DNA of 64,000 nt from Protopterus annectens (taxonomy: Eukaryota; Chordata; Ceratodontiformes; Protopteridae). Position 1 is the stretch's first letter. Each line of letters opens with the position of its first letter. Under the pieces are notes generated by a model, which worked only from the letters and a program-made list of their open reading frames with translations, was not told where the DNA came from and did not search any database. Location: assembly GCF_019279795.1 (NCBI RefSeq), contig NC_056731.1, positions 865,027,571 to 865,091,570 of the forward strand, written 5' to 3'. The position numbers and the translations under genes are program-made. Of this stretch, positions 25,421 through 37,169 are shown one piece after another.

Positions 25421-25773
25421 ACAGAGCTATCCCTGGTAACCCAAGCTGGGCAAGTGGACACCATCCAGCCTTTAGCTTATTGACCCAGAGCTGCTTGGCT
25501 TTATGGCAGGCACACACTGGTCAGCAGGGGTATATAGACCATTGCCACTATTAGCTTGGGTCCCTGGTATAAGAGGCTGGGTTGTCAACCCACTTATCAT
25601 CAAGTAGCTCAAACACTATTATGCCCTTAGGGGTCATTTGCATATATCCCATTAGTCTCCAGTACAGGATGTTTAAGGTATTACACAGTGAAGATTTTAC
25701 GCTAACTGGGTCTTTCTTGCAGTTTTTACTGAAAGGAATGTCTGTGTTACCTTTTTACCACTTGGTTTATACA

Positions 25774-25775
25774 TA

Positions 25776-25842
<67 letters not shown>

Positions 25843-25847
25843 ACACA
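25774..25847. repeat. (CA)n microsatellite
   Basis: About 35 CA dinucleotides with flanking CATA units. A second small CA-rich patch lies at about 25,964-25,992. Confidence 0.95.
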
Positions 25848-27027
25848 TTGCACAGTAGTAGGCAAACGGAGGAGTTTCCTTTACTCCACTCTATGCCGAT
25901 TTCAAAAATGCATTAACTCATTAATCCGACTCTCACCCCTGAAAATGCTGATATGTGCGTTCACACATACACATGCACACACACACATACACTTGCTAGC
26001 ATTCACATGCATGCAAGCTTTATTCATCTAATGTGATGCTCAAACATGCACATAAACATACATAAATAAGCACAAATGAGATCAGTCAGGTAAACAATTC
26101 TCATTCAAACCCACAAACACACACTCTTTCATCAAGCAGTCTCAAACATTCACCAGTCCGGTATTTGTCCACAATTAGGCTTAATTCCTTTAATCTTGCA
26201 CTCATACAGACTCACTGAAAGGGGGAAATCAATTAAACAGTCCAATTCCCATTTTAATGAAAGTTTCTGTTGAAAACAATGCATATAACCCTACTGGCCA
26301 TTTAGACACTTCATACAATGACTAACTCTGGCCTTGATAATGAATTGCCCACGTTTCTTACCAACAGCATGATTACCTGACAGCAGTTTTTTTTTTTTTT
26401 TTTACATTTGCTAGTTTAGTTATTCATATTCATGTCCTTTAATATTTTGTGTCACTATTGTTTGTTTTTACAGTATTTTATATTATGCAAAGTCTGTCTG
26501 CATTTTAATAAACGAACTATAATGTCAGAGTATAGAAATATCAGAAACATATTTAGAAGTGAAGAATATATTTGTTTTCATAAGCTTCTGAGCTTGGGTC
26601 TACAAAAGAATAACTCCCAATGGAACTAGTCTCCATCTTCAATTCCCCAGCATTCTCTTGCTGCAAGGAATTTGGGCAGAAAACTGAAAACTTTAAATCC
26701 AAAAAATTTAATTCAATCCTGACAGAGTGTCAATTAGCCAAAAATCCCTAAAATGTATAGTATATTAAATGCTTGTCATGTTACCGAGGAACCAGCATTA
26801 AAAGAAAAGATGAACTAGAAATACTTACAAGTTCAATAATTATTGGGACCCTAGAAAGAATTTCCAGTCAATTCACTTTTTGAGCTTTACAAAATCACAG
26901 TGTCCTACAGTGATTATAACATATACTTATGGTATTGAGGTGAATGACAGAACGTAAAACTGTGAATTTGTTAATTGTATCATTCATTAATAAACAGCTG
27001 ACTTCAGATTTGTGATATCAGAAACAC
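25848..27027. other. No recognisable gene; T run
   Basis: AT-rich sequence with a T run at about 26,387-26,403. I see no coding region and no repeat boundary apart from CA-rich scraps. Confidence 0.45.
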
Positions 27028-27356
27028 ATAGGTTCATAGGTTCATAGGTAGGTACTAGGCTATCGACCCTGGGGCCTATACAAGACCAGCCAAAAAGGTA
27101 CCCTGGCTTTTGCCACCGAAGAAAATTATTTTCCTGTGCCACTGTTGAGCAGAGCCACAGAGGTAATCCCCGGGGTGAATTTCCTATTTCCCATCCAATC
27201 ATCAAGATTTTTCTTGAAGAGTGCTAATGAGGAGCTTTGTTTGATATAGATAGGTAGTTTATTCCAGAGTATGGGAAGTCTCTGGGACAGGAATCTATCC
27301 CTCCGGCATGTTCTGTTTATTGTGGTGACAAGGTTTAGGTCCCTAGAGCGTGCAGC

Positions 27357-29940
27357 TCAGAGGGATTGGGGTTTCTTTAAGTGGAGCATGTCCAACAGCT
27401 CTGGGTTTGACATAGCTTTGTATGTTAGGCAGAGATCACCTCTGAGTAGGCGATATGCGAGAGAGTAAAGCTGAAGTTTTTTGAGACGGTCTGCATAGGG
27501 CATCTGTTTGAGGCTGGTAATCCTCTTTGTGAGGTATTTCTGCAGCCTTTCCAGTAGTTGTAGATGTCTTGTGAGGTACATACCAAAAGGGGCATTGTAC
27601 TCTATAATGGGTCTAATGAGTGATGAGTAGAGGGGAACAATGACCTATTTTTTTCTGGATGAGAAACCTTTTGTGATGAGGTGTGCCACGTAGAAGGATT
27701 TCCTGACTACTGTGGCGATGTGATTATCAAAGGAGAGACTACTGTCCACCTGTGTCCCGAGGTCTCTTATCACACTTTCGGTGTTAAGTATACTACCACC
27801 TATGTTGTAGTTCATGGGTAGAGAGTTTTTACCAAAGGGGATGACAATGCACTTTTTGGCATTGAGCTTGAGGTCATGGCTTTGACACCAGGCATCTGTC
27901 TCAGTGAGGCCCTTTTGCAGGATGTCCACATCATTAGGAGTTTCGATTATGGCTCCTAGTTTGCAGTCATCTGCGAACTTCGTTAGCCAAAGACCTTCTG
28001 TGTTAGCCTGTACTTCAGAGAAGTAGATACTAAACAGGAGAGGACCCAGGACTGAACCCTGTGGTACTCCACTTGTCACTGGTCTGAAGTCGGATTTGGA
28101 GTCTGCTACTTTCACAGTGTGGGCTCTGTCAGTGAGCCAGTTAGCAACCCATCTTGTGACATAGGGATTTATACCTAGTTTAGTGAGTTTATCTATAATT
28201 CCAGAGTGGGGGATGGTGTTGAAAGCCTTGGCAAGATCTAGATAGGCTGTGTGAACCACCTAACCCTTGTCTACGTCTTTGGTGACTGCTTCAAAGAAGT
28301 CTATAAGGTTTAGGAGACATGATCTGCCTTTTACAAACCCGAACTGGGTGGGGTCCAGAGTTTGGAGATTACCAATGTCTTTCTTTATAAGTTCCATAAT
28401 GATACGTTCCATGGCCTTGCAGACCAGGCTCGTCAGGCTAATTGGGCAGTAGTTCCCGGGGTCCGTGGTGGCTCCCCCCTTGTGGAGTGGGATAACCGTC
28501 GCTGTGCGCCATTCAGCAGGCACAAAGCCTGAGGTGAGGCTCTGACTAAACATGGTACTTAGGTGGGGTGCCAGTTCGTTCTGTAATTCATGTAGAACGC
28601 AGCCTGGGATGTTGTCTGGTCCCATGGATGCTGTGTTCTTGGCTTTGGAGAGTGGGGTTTTTACCTGTGCAGCCGTGATTACAGGAACTTTGCATTCTTC
28701 CGGTATAGACATGGGCTCTTTAGGGGGTGAGAGGGGGGTAAAGTTAGCACTGAACCTATCTGCCAGGATGTTGGCAATATCAGTTGGGTCTGTATATTTA
28801 GTGCCATTGTGCTGTAACTCAGAGCAGATCTGACTGTTGCCTTTGAGATTCTTGACAAAGCTATAGAATGCTTTGTGGTTGTCTTTAGAATCAGTGGCGA
28901 TTTTGTTTTTGTAACTAGCTTTGGAGGATTTTATCAGGGATCACAGCTTCTTACTGAGGCTGACCAGGGAGCTCCTCCACTCATGGGATTTTACTCTCTT
29001 TTGCAACAGTTTCTTCCTTCTGTTGTACAGTTTGTTTATGGCAGGGGACCACCAGATTGGCTTCCTTTTTTTGGAGGATAGCATCTTGGTTCTGTTTGGG
29101 ATACCACGATCTATGCACTCGTGTAAGTGCTTATAAAGTGCAATTGTGTAGGATTCAGTAGTTGTAACTGTATTGTCCATCTGCATGGGTGTCATGAAGT
29201 TCAGCACTTCTGTCTTAAGAAGCATGAAGTTGGCTTTGGAGAAATATTTTACCATGGTTTCCTTAATGGGGGTGGGGGCAGGATGTGGATATCTAGGGTA
29301 ATTAGCTTATGGTTGGATCAGACCAATGAGGTGTTGACTTCAGGTGTGGAACACTGGTCACTCATGTTGGTAATGACTAGATCTAGGATATTGTTGCCCC
29401 TGGAGGGGGTGTGGATAAGTTGATGCAGGGCATTGGAGTTTATGAATTCCAGAAAGTGTTCAGTGAAGGAGTTGGTACATGAGTAGTTTTCCCAGTTAAT
29501 GGTGGGGTAGTTGAAATCGCCCATTATTAGGGTGTTTGGTTGAACCCTAATATTTTCCAGTACATCAAGAAAAGAGGAGTGGGAATCCTGGGGCATGGTG
29601 GGTGAACTGTAGCAAGCTACAATTTAGATTGCAGTTTTGCTCAGAGTTAGTTGCACTTGGATAACCTCGGCTGCATTATGCTGAGCAACTAGCCTGGAGG
29701 TTTGGATATCCTTAATGAATATGGACACACCTCCGCCTTTGGTGTTCCGGTCCAGGTTACATGGCCGAAAAGTGTGGTATGAGTTATAGCCTGGTAGTGC
29801 AGGTGTGCTCTCTGGAGCCTTGAACCAGGTCTCAGTCACTGCACAGATATTGACGTTCTCCATTTTAAGGAGTGCCTCGAGTGAGTGCATTTTGAGATTT
29901 AGACTTCTAGCATTGAGTAGCATCACCCTCAGTTTTTGCT
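27357..29940 (-). pseudogene. CR1 ORF2 endonuclease-RT, copy A
   Basis: Endonuclease blocks: LLNARSLNLKMHSLEALLK, VTETWFKAPESTPALPGY, GGGVSIFIKD (29,926-29,624), then GDFNYPTINWENYSC and GNNILDLVITNM (29,596-29,318). RT blocks: NYCPISLTSLVCKAMERII, QFGFVKGRSCL, TAYLDLAKAFNTIPHSGI, GVPQGSVLGPLLFSIYFSEV and FADD at 27,966-27,977, then KLNAKKC. The C-terminal LYKAMSNPELLDM-type block ends near 27,357. Stops and frameshifts occur near 28,260, 29,300 and 29,610, so it is inactive, but most motifs are intact. The second-motif Asn (KAFN for KAFD) is also a change. Confidence 0.9.
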
Positions 29941-30009
29941 TGCCTGTGCTTGTTATGGTGGTGAATTTGTCATTTGAACCTTGCCTAAAAAAGGCACTAT
30001 AGGGGCGGC

Positions 30010-30924
30010 AAGAACCTTAGCCAGTATTTGGAATCCCAGGGGTGACAGGTGCAGGCCATCTCTGGCAAAGCATCATGGTCTGTCGACCATGTCATCCCAG
30101 GCAGACAGATACTAGATCCCTTTAGAATGGCACCAGAAGCTTAGCCAATTGTTGAAGTCAATCATTTTGTCCTTGTACTGCGGCATCATTCTGGGTGATG
30201 GCAGAATGCTACTCAGTGCTAGGGTCATACCTGCCTGGGCTACAAGATCAGAGAGCTCTTCCATGTCTCTTTTCATGTAGTCCAGGGAGGTACGTCTCAG
30301 ATCATTCACACCAACATGGACAATGACAGATTCATATTTGTACTTGTTGTGGAGTGACCTGAGTGCATGGTTTATGTGGCGGATCCTGGCACCCGACAGT
30401 AACCTTCTCCTTGTTTAGCCTGGTGAGTGGGACATCAGTGTGCCTGACTATAGAGTCACCTATAACTAGTGTGTTGGGTATGTTGTTTTGCCTTATTGGC
30501 AGTGGTTGAGTGGCACACTCAGTCTGCGGGCTATGTGTCATTTGGGTTGTGTTGGGGGGGGTGGAGGTTCCTTGCATTTCTGCTTTGGAGGTCTCTGTTG
30601 CTTGAGCAGATTATTATTGAGAGCCTCCACGAATGTTTTTGTGTTTCTATGTGTGGATTTTGGTGGTGTAGATTTAGTGAGACTATGTAATGAGTGTGGT
30701 GTGGTGCAAGTGTTTACCTTCTCCTCTTGACTGTCAAGTTCAGTCTTGATTGGAGAGAGCTTTACCTCCAGTTTGGCTAGATAAGTGCATCTCTCACAGG
30801 TTGTAGTGTTGGGTGGTAGGAGGAGAGGGTTGTCTGTGTACATGAGGCAATTTCTACATTGCCCCAAGATGCCCAGATTCATCAGATAGACAGGAGAGAA
30901 CACTGGGAGCTGACCCTTGGACAT
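30010..30924 (-). pseudogene. CR1 ORF1 with zinc finger and SGNH esterase
   Basis: The N-terminus (30,924-30,538) has CRNC and CERC about 20 residues apart, a zinc-binding pattern, then a charged, proline-rich linker. The C-terminal half is an SGNH-hydrolase type esterase: VIGDSIVRHTDVPL carries the GDS block with its nucleophilic Ser, VIVHVGVNDLRR carries the Asn block, and DGLHLSPLG carries the Asp-His block. These esterase domains are known in CR1 ORF1 proteins. One frameshift just after the GDS block and two stops near 30,070-30,110 break the frame. Confidence 0.86.
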
Positions 30925-30938
30925 GCCTGAATAAAAAT

Positions 30939-31050
30939 CTATTTTCCTCTAGACAAGTGAGGAAAGTGAGTACAAGAGCTGTTTTTCTCTAAGCAAGTGA
31001 GGAAAGTAAGTACCAAAACTGTTTTCCTCTAGGTAATGAGGAAGGCTGAG
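30939..31050. repeat. Three approximately 47-bp direct repeats (CR1 5' UTR?)
   Basis: Three copies of a unit including TTTTCCTCTAGACAAGTGAGG and GTGAGTACAA-type blocks begin just upstream of CR1 ORF1. Tandem units in 5' UTRs often carry LINE promoters; that role is inferred here. Confidence 0.65.
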
Positions 31051-31749
31051 TGCTGTAGTAATTAATAGGTTATTTAGTGCTTACAAGTTCTGAACAAGTG
31101 CTGATCACGAATAAGCAAATTCAAGTGCTAAAACTAATAATCTGTATCTGGAATAAACTAGTAACAGGAAAGGGAGGAAACAAGTGCAAATGCGGGCTTT
31201 TAAATCAGAAAGTTGAGAGAGATGGAAAAACTGCCCAAACGGCCAATAACTACAATTTCTGGGCCAGAACCTCTCCTTATGTGGTAGATAGATTACCTAG
31301 TGCTTACCACTCCCACTGTTAAGCTAGAAGGCTTCCCTTCAACACAGAAAGCTTGGGGGGGGGGGGGCTCAGAAGCTTACATACAGTCCTGGATTCAGCA
31401 AATCTGAATCTGGACTACACCAGTTACAGGAAAGGTTTTTTTTTTATATATATATACAGAAAAGTAGCTAAAACAGCAGTCATAACAATTCAAATGCAGT
31501 GCAAGCTAGCACACTTGAGCATGTAGCAATGTTAGACCAAACAGTTTAAAAAATGCAATTAAATTAAAAATGACTAAAAACAAGTGCAGAAGGAGTCTAT
31601 TAGGTAGAATGAGGTAAAGAGATGGGACTGGGGGGAGTGTCCCAGATCAAATCTACAGTGGGGGTGGGCAACTGCAAAAGCCTCCAAATTTAAACAACAA
31701 CACAGGAATAGAGGAAGGGTGGGTATGGGAAAACCAACGCCTTCATCAG

Positions 31750-32285
31750 AGATCTGAAAAACTATACAGTGAAGCAAAAATAACAGTGCACAACTCTGAA
31801 GTCAGCCAGCAATGATATAAAATTAGTCAAACAACAATTACCAGTACACAGCTCTGAAGTGCCAGAAAAATATACTCAGCTCTGTATATCTCGAGATAGT
31901 TTGAAGAGCACTCTGGCAGGACACAGGAAGGCTCCAGCAATGATATGCAGACTTTTACTAAGAGGGTCTATCTTTATGCAAGTAATCCTTGAGATAGTCA
32001 GATAACATACAGGATGTAAAACCAGTTATACCAACTTAAGACACAGAGAAATAGGGGGAGGGGGGAAAAATACTTTCAGCTGAGATGTGAAAAACTATAC
32101 AGTGAAGCAAAAATAACAGTGCACAACTCTGAAGTCAGCCAGCAATGATATAAAATTAATCAAACAACAATTACCAGTACACAACTTTGAAGTGCCAGAA
32201 AAATATACTCAGCACTGTATATCTCCAGATAGTTTGAAGAGCACTCTGGAAGGACACAGGAAGGCTCCAGCAATGATATCCTAAT
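31750..32285. repeat. Two-copy direct repeat, about 200 bp, 334 bp apart
   Basis: The segment starting CTGAAAAACTATACAGTG (31,753) and running to CCAGCAATGATAT (about 31,950) recurs almost unchanged at 32,087-32,281. Spacer regions between the copies are only weakly alike. It lies on the 5' side of CR1 copy A and may be duplicated promoter units of that element. No coding potential. Confidence 0.85.
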
Positions 32286-32327
32286 AAAGAGCATGATATT
32301 AAGAGAAACAGACCCAAACTTATCAAA

Positions 32328-32330
<3 letters not shown>

Positions 32331-32400
<70 letters not shown>
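32331..32400. repeat. (TG)n microsatellite
   Basis: About 35 perfect TG dinucleotides. Confidence 0.97.
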
Positions 32401-32401
<1 letters not shown>

Positions 32402-33339
32402 TTGCAGTAGGAATGGATATGGAAATAAAACACATCACAGCATGCACTCTACTGAAGACAGAAACCAGAAAACCATGCAGTTTTAATTCAAGCATCATAT
32501 AGTAGGTGTGACTGTAAATGTGAGAAGAGTCTTTCTCCTGCATTTAATCTGTGTTGTAGAATATCTGATAGACATCGACACTTTTCAAAGATATATAAAT
32601 AGAAAAAAGCAAGTTTGGTCAAAAGAGCTTACATACTTTTGAGCAAGACCATTAAAGTAAAGTAGGTGCTGCTAAAAAAAATATATGCCAAATACTGAAA
32701 ATGCATGAGAAACACCAAGACTAGAATGTAACTCTCACTGCTGACAAGAAATTCTGACAGTTAATGAGCAAACTGCAAATTAGATGTGCAGAATGAATAT
32801 TTTGTTAGAAGATGGGCTTGAAGATAACCTTTAAAACCTGAAGACTACACGACTCTGAACTGACAGCTGTGTATCCATTAACATATTCTGGCAACCAGGT
32901 AGAGCAGTTAGGTCTGATATTACAGATGTGAGGATAAAAAATAAAATATACAAAATTCCTTTTAAATATTATGGTGCAAGTATTTTATTCAAATATATAT
33001 TTGTTGTCTAGCTTGTAGGAAGCTCAGAACAGTAAAATGAATTCACCTTGTAAAACTAAAATGTGCATGTTCACAGAATCAGTCACATAATCACAGACGC
33101 ACTCTGGATATTATGTTGAGCCATAGAAGTGATCTGTGTGACAATACTGACTTATTTAAAGGCTTTGGGAAGTTTGGCAGGAGGATATCACATACAGATA
33201 AAATCTGCTGCTCCAGTGAAACATGCTACCAGAAAAGTCTCAGTAGCTCTCAGAAGTGAAGCAGAGAAGAAAATAAAGCAAAATGAAACGTTAGGAATCA
33301 TTAAGACATAGTTGGAGCCAACATAATAGGCTGTGAATG
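32401..33339. other. No recognisable gene or repeat
   Basis: AT-rich, no supported coding region. Confidence 0.45.
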
Positions 33340-33472
33340 TAGTAATATCTGTTGTAATGCTTCTTGTGAAGTTTTGCACATGGAGTCTGGAGAAATGAAA
33401 TTTCGCTCCTTTGCATTGTTGTGTAAAGTCTGAATGGCAATAAAGTTCATTTTGACTTTGACTTTGACTAAC
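33340..33472 (+). mobile_element. 3' end of a LINE or SINE with TTTGAC tail
   Basis: GAAATTTCGCTCC followed by GGCAATAAAGTTCA and a short (TTTGAC)n tail at about 33,452-33,470 is the usual look of the 3' end of L2-like or Rex-like retroelements in fish. Upstream body not recognised. Such ends are what the partner RT recognises. Confidence 0.5.
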
Positions 33473-34184
33473 AGTATGCTCACTGCTTTGAAGCAAGATG
33501 AGATTTAGATTTGCATTAATCTGAAAGATGTGAATAAAGTCATTAAAAGAGAACATTATCTATGACTTACAATTGAAGAAATGGTCTCAAGAATGCTAAA
33601 TGTGAATTTGTTTCAGTGCTAAATTTAAAAAAAAGGTTTCTGGGAAATAAAGTTAGGTGAGGAAAGCTCTAAGTCTAAAGTGTATAAATTTAATATATTA
33701 CTAGGAAAGTTCGTATTCTTTAGAATTTTGTTTTGTAATTCACCACAACCAGATGTATTCCAAAAAGCTAATGTATGAGTAATTGAAAACTAGGAATATG
33801 TTGATGACAATATAAGACACAAAAAGAGCATGACAGTATGCTCAAACAGCAGCTAAGTAAATTAAGAAAGAATCATTTAGTAATTAAATAACAGCATATG
33901 TAAAATAGGAGTGCAAAGTCATAAATGCACAGGTTATATTCTGACAATGAAGGGTCTACAATCAGGAAGTAAAAACAGTTGCGCAGATGCAAAGCCAGAA
34001 GATAGCTTAAGCATTACAGAGGTTTCTAAGAATGATAATATGTCTTTTTCCTGATATGTTTGAGATAACTATGCTTCTCAGAAAGTTGATAAGAGGATGA
34101 TGTTAGATGTGACTTAGCTATGAACAGGAAAAGAGTTATGAATTACCCAAAAAAATAATTACACATGCTGTAGCACTAAGACAC
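33473..34184. other. No recognisable gene or repeat
   Basis: AT-rich, A-rich strand; nothing supported. Confidence 0.45.
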
Positions 34185-34258
34185 GGCCCAGTGGAGCAAT
34201 GGATAACTAATTTGACTATAGATCAAAATATTATAGGTTTTGACTCCTGCCTGGCTCG
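34185..34258 (+). pseudogene. tRNA-Arg (ACG-type) pseudogene
   Basis: The stretch closely follows vertebrate tRNA-Arg(ACG): GCAATGGATAAC in the D arm, TGACT...GATCA around the anticodon, and GACTCCTG...CTGGCTCG at the 3' end. It has one extra base (74 instead of 73 nt), the anticodon position now reads ATA, and box B is GGTTTTGACTCC with an insertion. It is therefore not expected to be a working tRNA. No SINE body is recognised downstream, so it may be a single pseudogene or the head of an unknown SINE. Confidence 0.75.
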
Positions 34259-35659
34259 GTTGACACATTTTGGCTTTTCTGGAAAAGCTTACTCAGATTC
34301 TGACATAGACTGCTGTGAAGGAAAGGTTAGTTTGTTTTTACTTTCTTGTAATTTTCTTGTAATTTGTAATGCTTCATTGCTTTCTTCTATTTTGTATATG
34401 GTGGTGTACTTTCTTTACAAAGTGTTTTAATTATATTCTGCTTTCAATTACATACTTAAACAAAAAAGAGACCACAGCTGTGTCCCTTGTGAGTCACACA
34501 CAAATTAAATTTCCTTCACCCTATTTCCGTAATGTTATGTTTTTAAACTCAACTTGTCTCTGTAGTTGCCCACTCTTTATGTTAATTTGACCATAAATTA
34601 CCTTCCCTCTGTGCTTTCTTTGGCTATTGTCAGTAAGCACAAAATTATCAATTTGTGAAGTCACTCCCCTTCAGCTATTTAAATTTATTAAACATCCCAC
34701 TGTATTCTATACAGCAAGAATACGAAGGGCCCACTCCTTTCCAATTGATACTGCTCTTTTAAAATAAGTGGTTCTCCTCTTAGATTGCCAAAGCTTTAAT
34801 TACTCCCTTACATATGTTACTGCTTACTGCACACTGCAACTCCTGGGATATTAACACATTGTTTTCCATTTTACCTTTAAAATCTGCAACATCTGGTCCA
34901 AGACCACCAATTACTACAGTGCCCACATTCTGTCTCTCAGTAGTCATCTTGGGATTTGTGCTTCTATTTTGCTCCTGGTGAGAGACATGATTTCCTGAAG
35001 AATGCTGATCACAAGAAAGATTAATAACTGTTTCATATGTGACAGCATGGAATCTGTGCTTATATTTTGCTCCTGGTTAGAGAAGGAGCAGAGGGAATTG
35101 ATTCCTGACTGCCTTTGAATGGGCATTGAGTGTCTGTGTGGGACCTTCCTGATTGGTCAGGTTGCTAAACAAGGCATCTACCAGGAAAAGGCTACAACAA
35201 GCCTAGAAACCCCTGCATCATCTGGGACAAGACTGTTGATCACCAAAGAGCCTATGGCCTGCTTCTCATCTTGGGACTGGTGGCACTGTTTTGCCTCTGA
35301 TGAGAAAAGAACCAAAGTGGCATTGTATCCCAGCAATGTGAAGGTGTGGTAAGACCAGCACTAGTAGTGCCCAGGTACTGGACAATCAGGCAAATCTCCT
35401 CTTTTCACCATTCTTGACAAAGCTAATTCTTTCTTTTCAGTAAGTGCTGCTTGATTAGCTGTTGTCTAATCTAATATTGGAATATTTCACTAAATACTTT
35501 ATCCATAAATTATTAGGGTCTACTTTAGTAGCGTCCCCTCAAGTGTTTGGCAGTGCCCTGTATAAACACAGGCACCTTGAGTTAACATTATTCCTGTAAA
35601 AGCACCTTTGAAATTTCACCAAGACCTAGTAACATACAAGACAACTAGCTTGCAGTAAC
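34259..35659. other. No recognisable gene; internal echo
   Basis: A block with TTTTGCTCCTGG occurs twice (34,968 and 35,065) about 97 bp apart, followed by a weaker TTTTGCCTCTG echo near 35,290. No other structure identified. Confidence 0.45.
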
Positions 35660-36350
35660 AAGCACTGCCCTTAGAACTGCAAACCAGATACCCCATTTAG
35701 TCAATAAAAAAGGACCTGTTGCCATGGATATGAACTTTCCCACTGTTTTCATTGCTAGCTTGGTGGATATGGGTATCCCGAGGTAATGTAGATGTTGCCT
35801 CATGTTTACTGGCAACCAGCTAATTCTCAAATAAACTGATAAACTATATGAGAGATGTATTTACACAAATGTCACCGGGTCAAAGCTCTCAAATAAAAGC
35901 ACTCCTAATGTTAATCAGGTTGTCAGTAGTACACATGCTGCACCCATCATACAAAGTACAGAAACATAGACCCACGTATGCTGAGGCACTTAAATGTAAT
36001 CTTCATAACCCTCAAAGATTTCCTAGATGAAGTACACATAACAAATACCATCAGCAGCCCTGAATGCATTCTTTAAAAACAACCCCCACATCAATGCATA
36101 CAGCCATATTTCATACAGTCTCCACTTCTAAGTCCATAAAGCAAGTCACCACACTATCCAAGATTATGATCACTGAAAACTCCATTGTGAGGCACACATG
36201 CCCCTCTCACCAGGTTGAGTAAAGAGAGCATCATGGTCAGTTGCTTATCAGGGTCAGGATCTGCCACATTATGCACACAATCAGGTCAATGCACCACAAG
36301 TACCAGTATGACTCAGTCATAGTCCATATGGGCATAAATAACTTGTTACT
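35660..36350 (+). pseudogene. CR1 ORF1 fragment (zinc finger to esterase)
   Basis: Translated on the plus strand in shifting frames, it shows an ATGGATATGAACTTTCCCAC-type N-terminus like CR1 copy B, remnants of the CxxC region, ENSIVRHT (the GDS block with Gly-Asp-Ser degraded) and YQYDSVIVHMGINNL (the Asn block). It stops abruptly at about 36,350. Very decayed; belongs to the copy B subfamily rather than copy A. Confidence 0.7.
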
Positions 36351-37169
36351 CCAATTATTTATAGCCTCCTGTCTTTAGTGGAACTGCATGCCTTCAAGGA
36401 AGATACCCTTGGTTTCCTCCCTTCCATTCTTATTTCTCCTTTCCTGAGACAGTTACTAAACCAGTTTCAGCTCTGAACTAGTATTTGTGCACAATCAACA
36501 TCAATTCAGTGCACTCACCTGTCTATTTAATGTGTTTTTATTTTTCTATAGAAATGTCCCTGCAAGGAAATAGATATGTATGTAGCAGAAAGTCCGTAGT
36601 TTGAACACCAGTCTTTGGGCTACATTTGTATGTAAATTATAAATATTATGGCAGCGTAAAACAAAGAACTTTGTGCACCATAGTAACTCCATTTTCTTAG
36701 ACCACAGCAGTCCCACTGGTACTTTTTCCTTTAAGTGTGCTCAGTTTATTATCTTTAGCAGTCCAAAGTCACCCTTCCTTAAATTTATTTCTCTTCTTGT
36801 GTAACCTGTATTTTTCCAGAAATGAACTACTGCATTTTGGCTTACTTTTTCTTATTGCTTTGCTAGTCGATAGGGGTTGAGGTAGGCTTTTGGAATTTGA
36901 ATTTCAGTGTCCATAGAAACCTCCTTACATTGCACAGTTGTTCAAAAAGTCACATGCAATGTTTTACTGCTATCACAATTAGTCAGGTCAATGTCATATT
37001 GAACTAACTGTCCTACTAAAACTGTGTCTTAGAACAAGAAAACCAAGGCATTCATCTATTAGCACAGAGACCTTTTAAACTGCATTGTTCCTTTTACTTA
37101 TTTTTCAGCAGATTTGTGGCTGTTTACGTTAAATCACTGATTGTTTTTTCTGTCTCTTAACAAGTTTTC
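36351..37169. other. No recognisable gene or repeat
   Basis: AT-rich sequence before the L2 element. No motif recognised. Confidence 0.45.

Larger units (their letters stand above)
27028..30950 (-). mobile_element. CR1-clade LINE, copy A, nearly full length
   Basis: The best preserved CR1 in the window, on the minus strand. From 5' to 3' it has ORF1 (30,924 to about 30,010), ORF2 (about 29,940 to 27,357) and a short 3' UTR ending in tandem CATAGGTT octamers at 27,028-27,049. CR1 elements characteristically end in short octamer repeats instead of poly(A). The 5' side continues into tandem repeats (30,939-31,050) that are probably its 5' UTR. Related fragments occur at 8 kb, 35.7 kb and inside the Harbinger element. 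Confidence 0.92.

Noticed and set aside
28552-29423. Several plus-strand open frames across CR1 copy A
   Set aside because: Antisense shadows of the CR1 ORF2.
34185-34258. Functional tRNA-Arg
   Set aside because: Extra base, altered anticodon (ATA) and disrupted box B.
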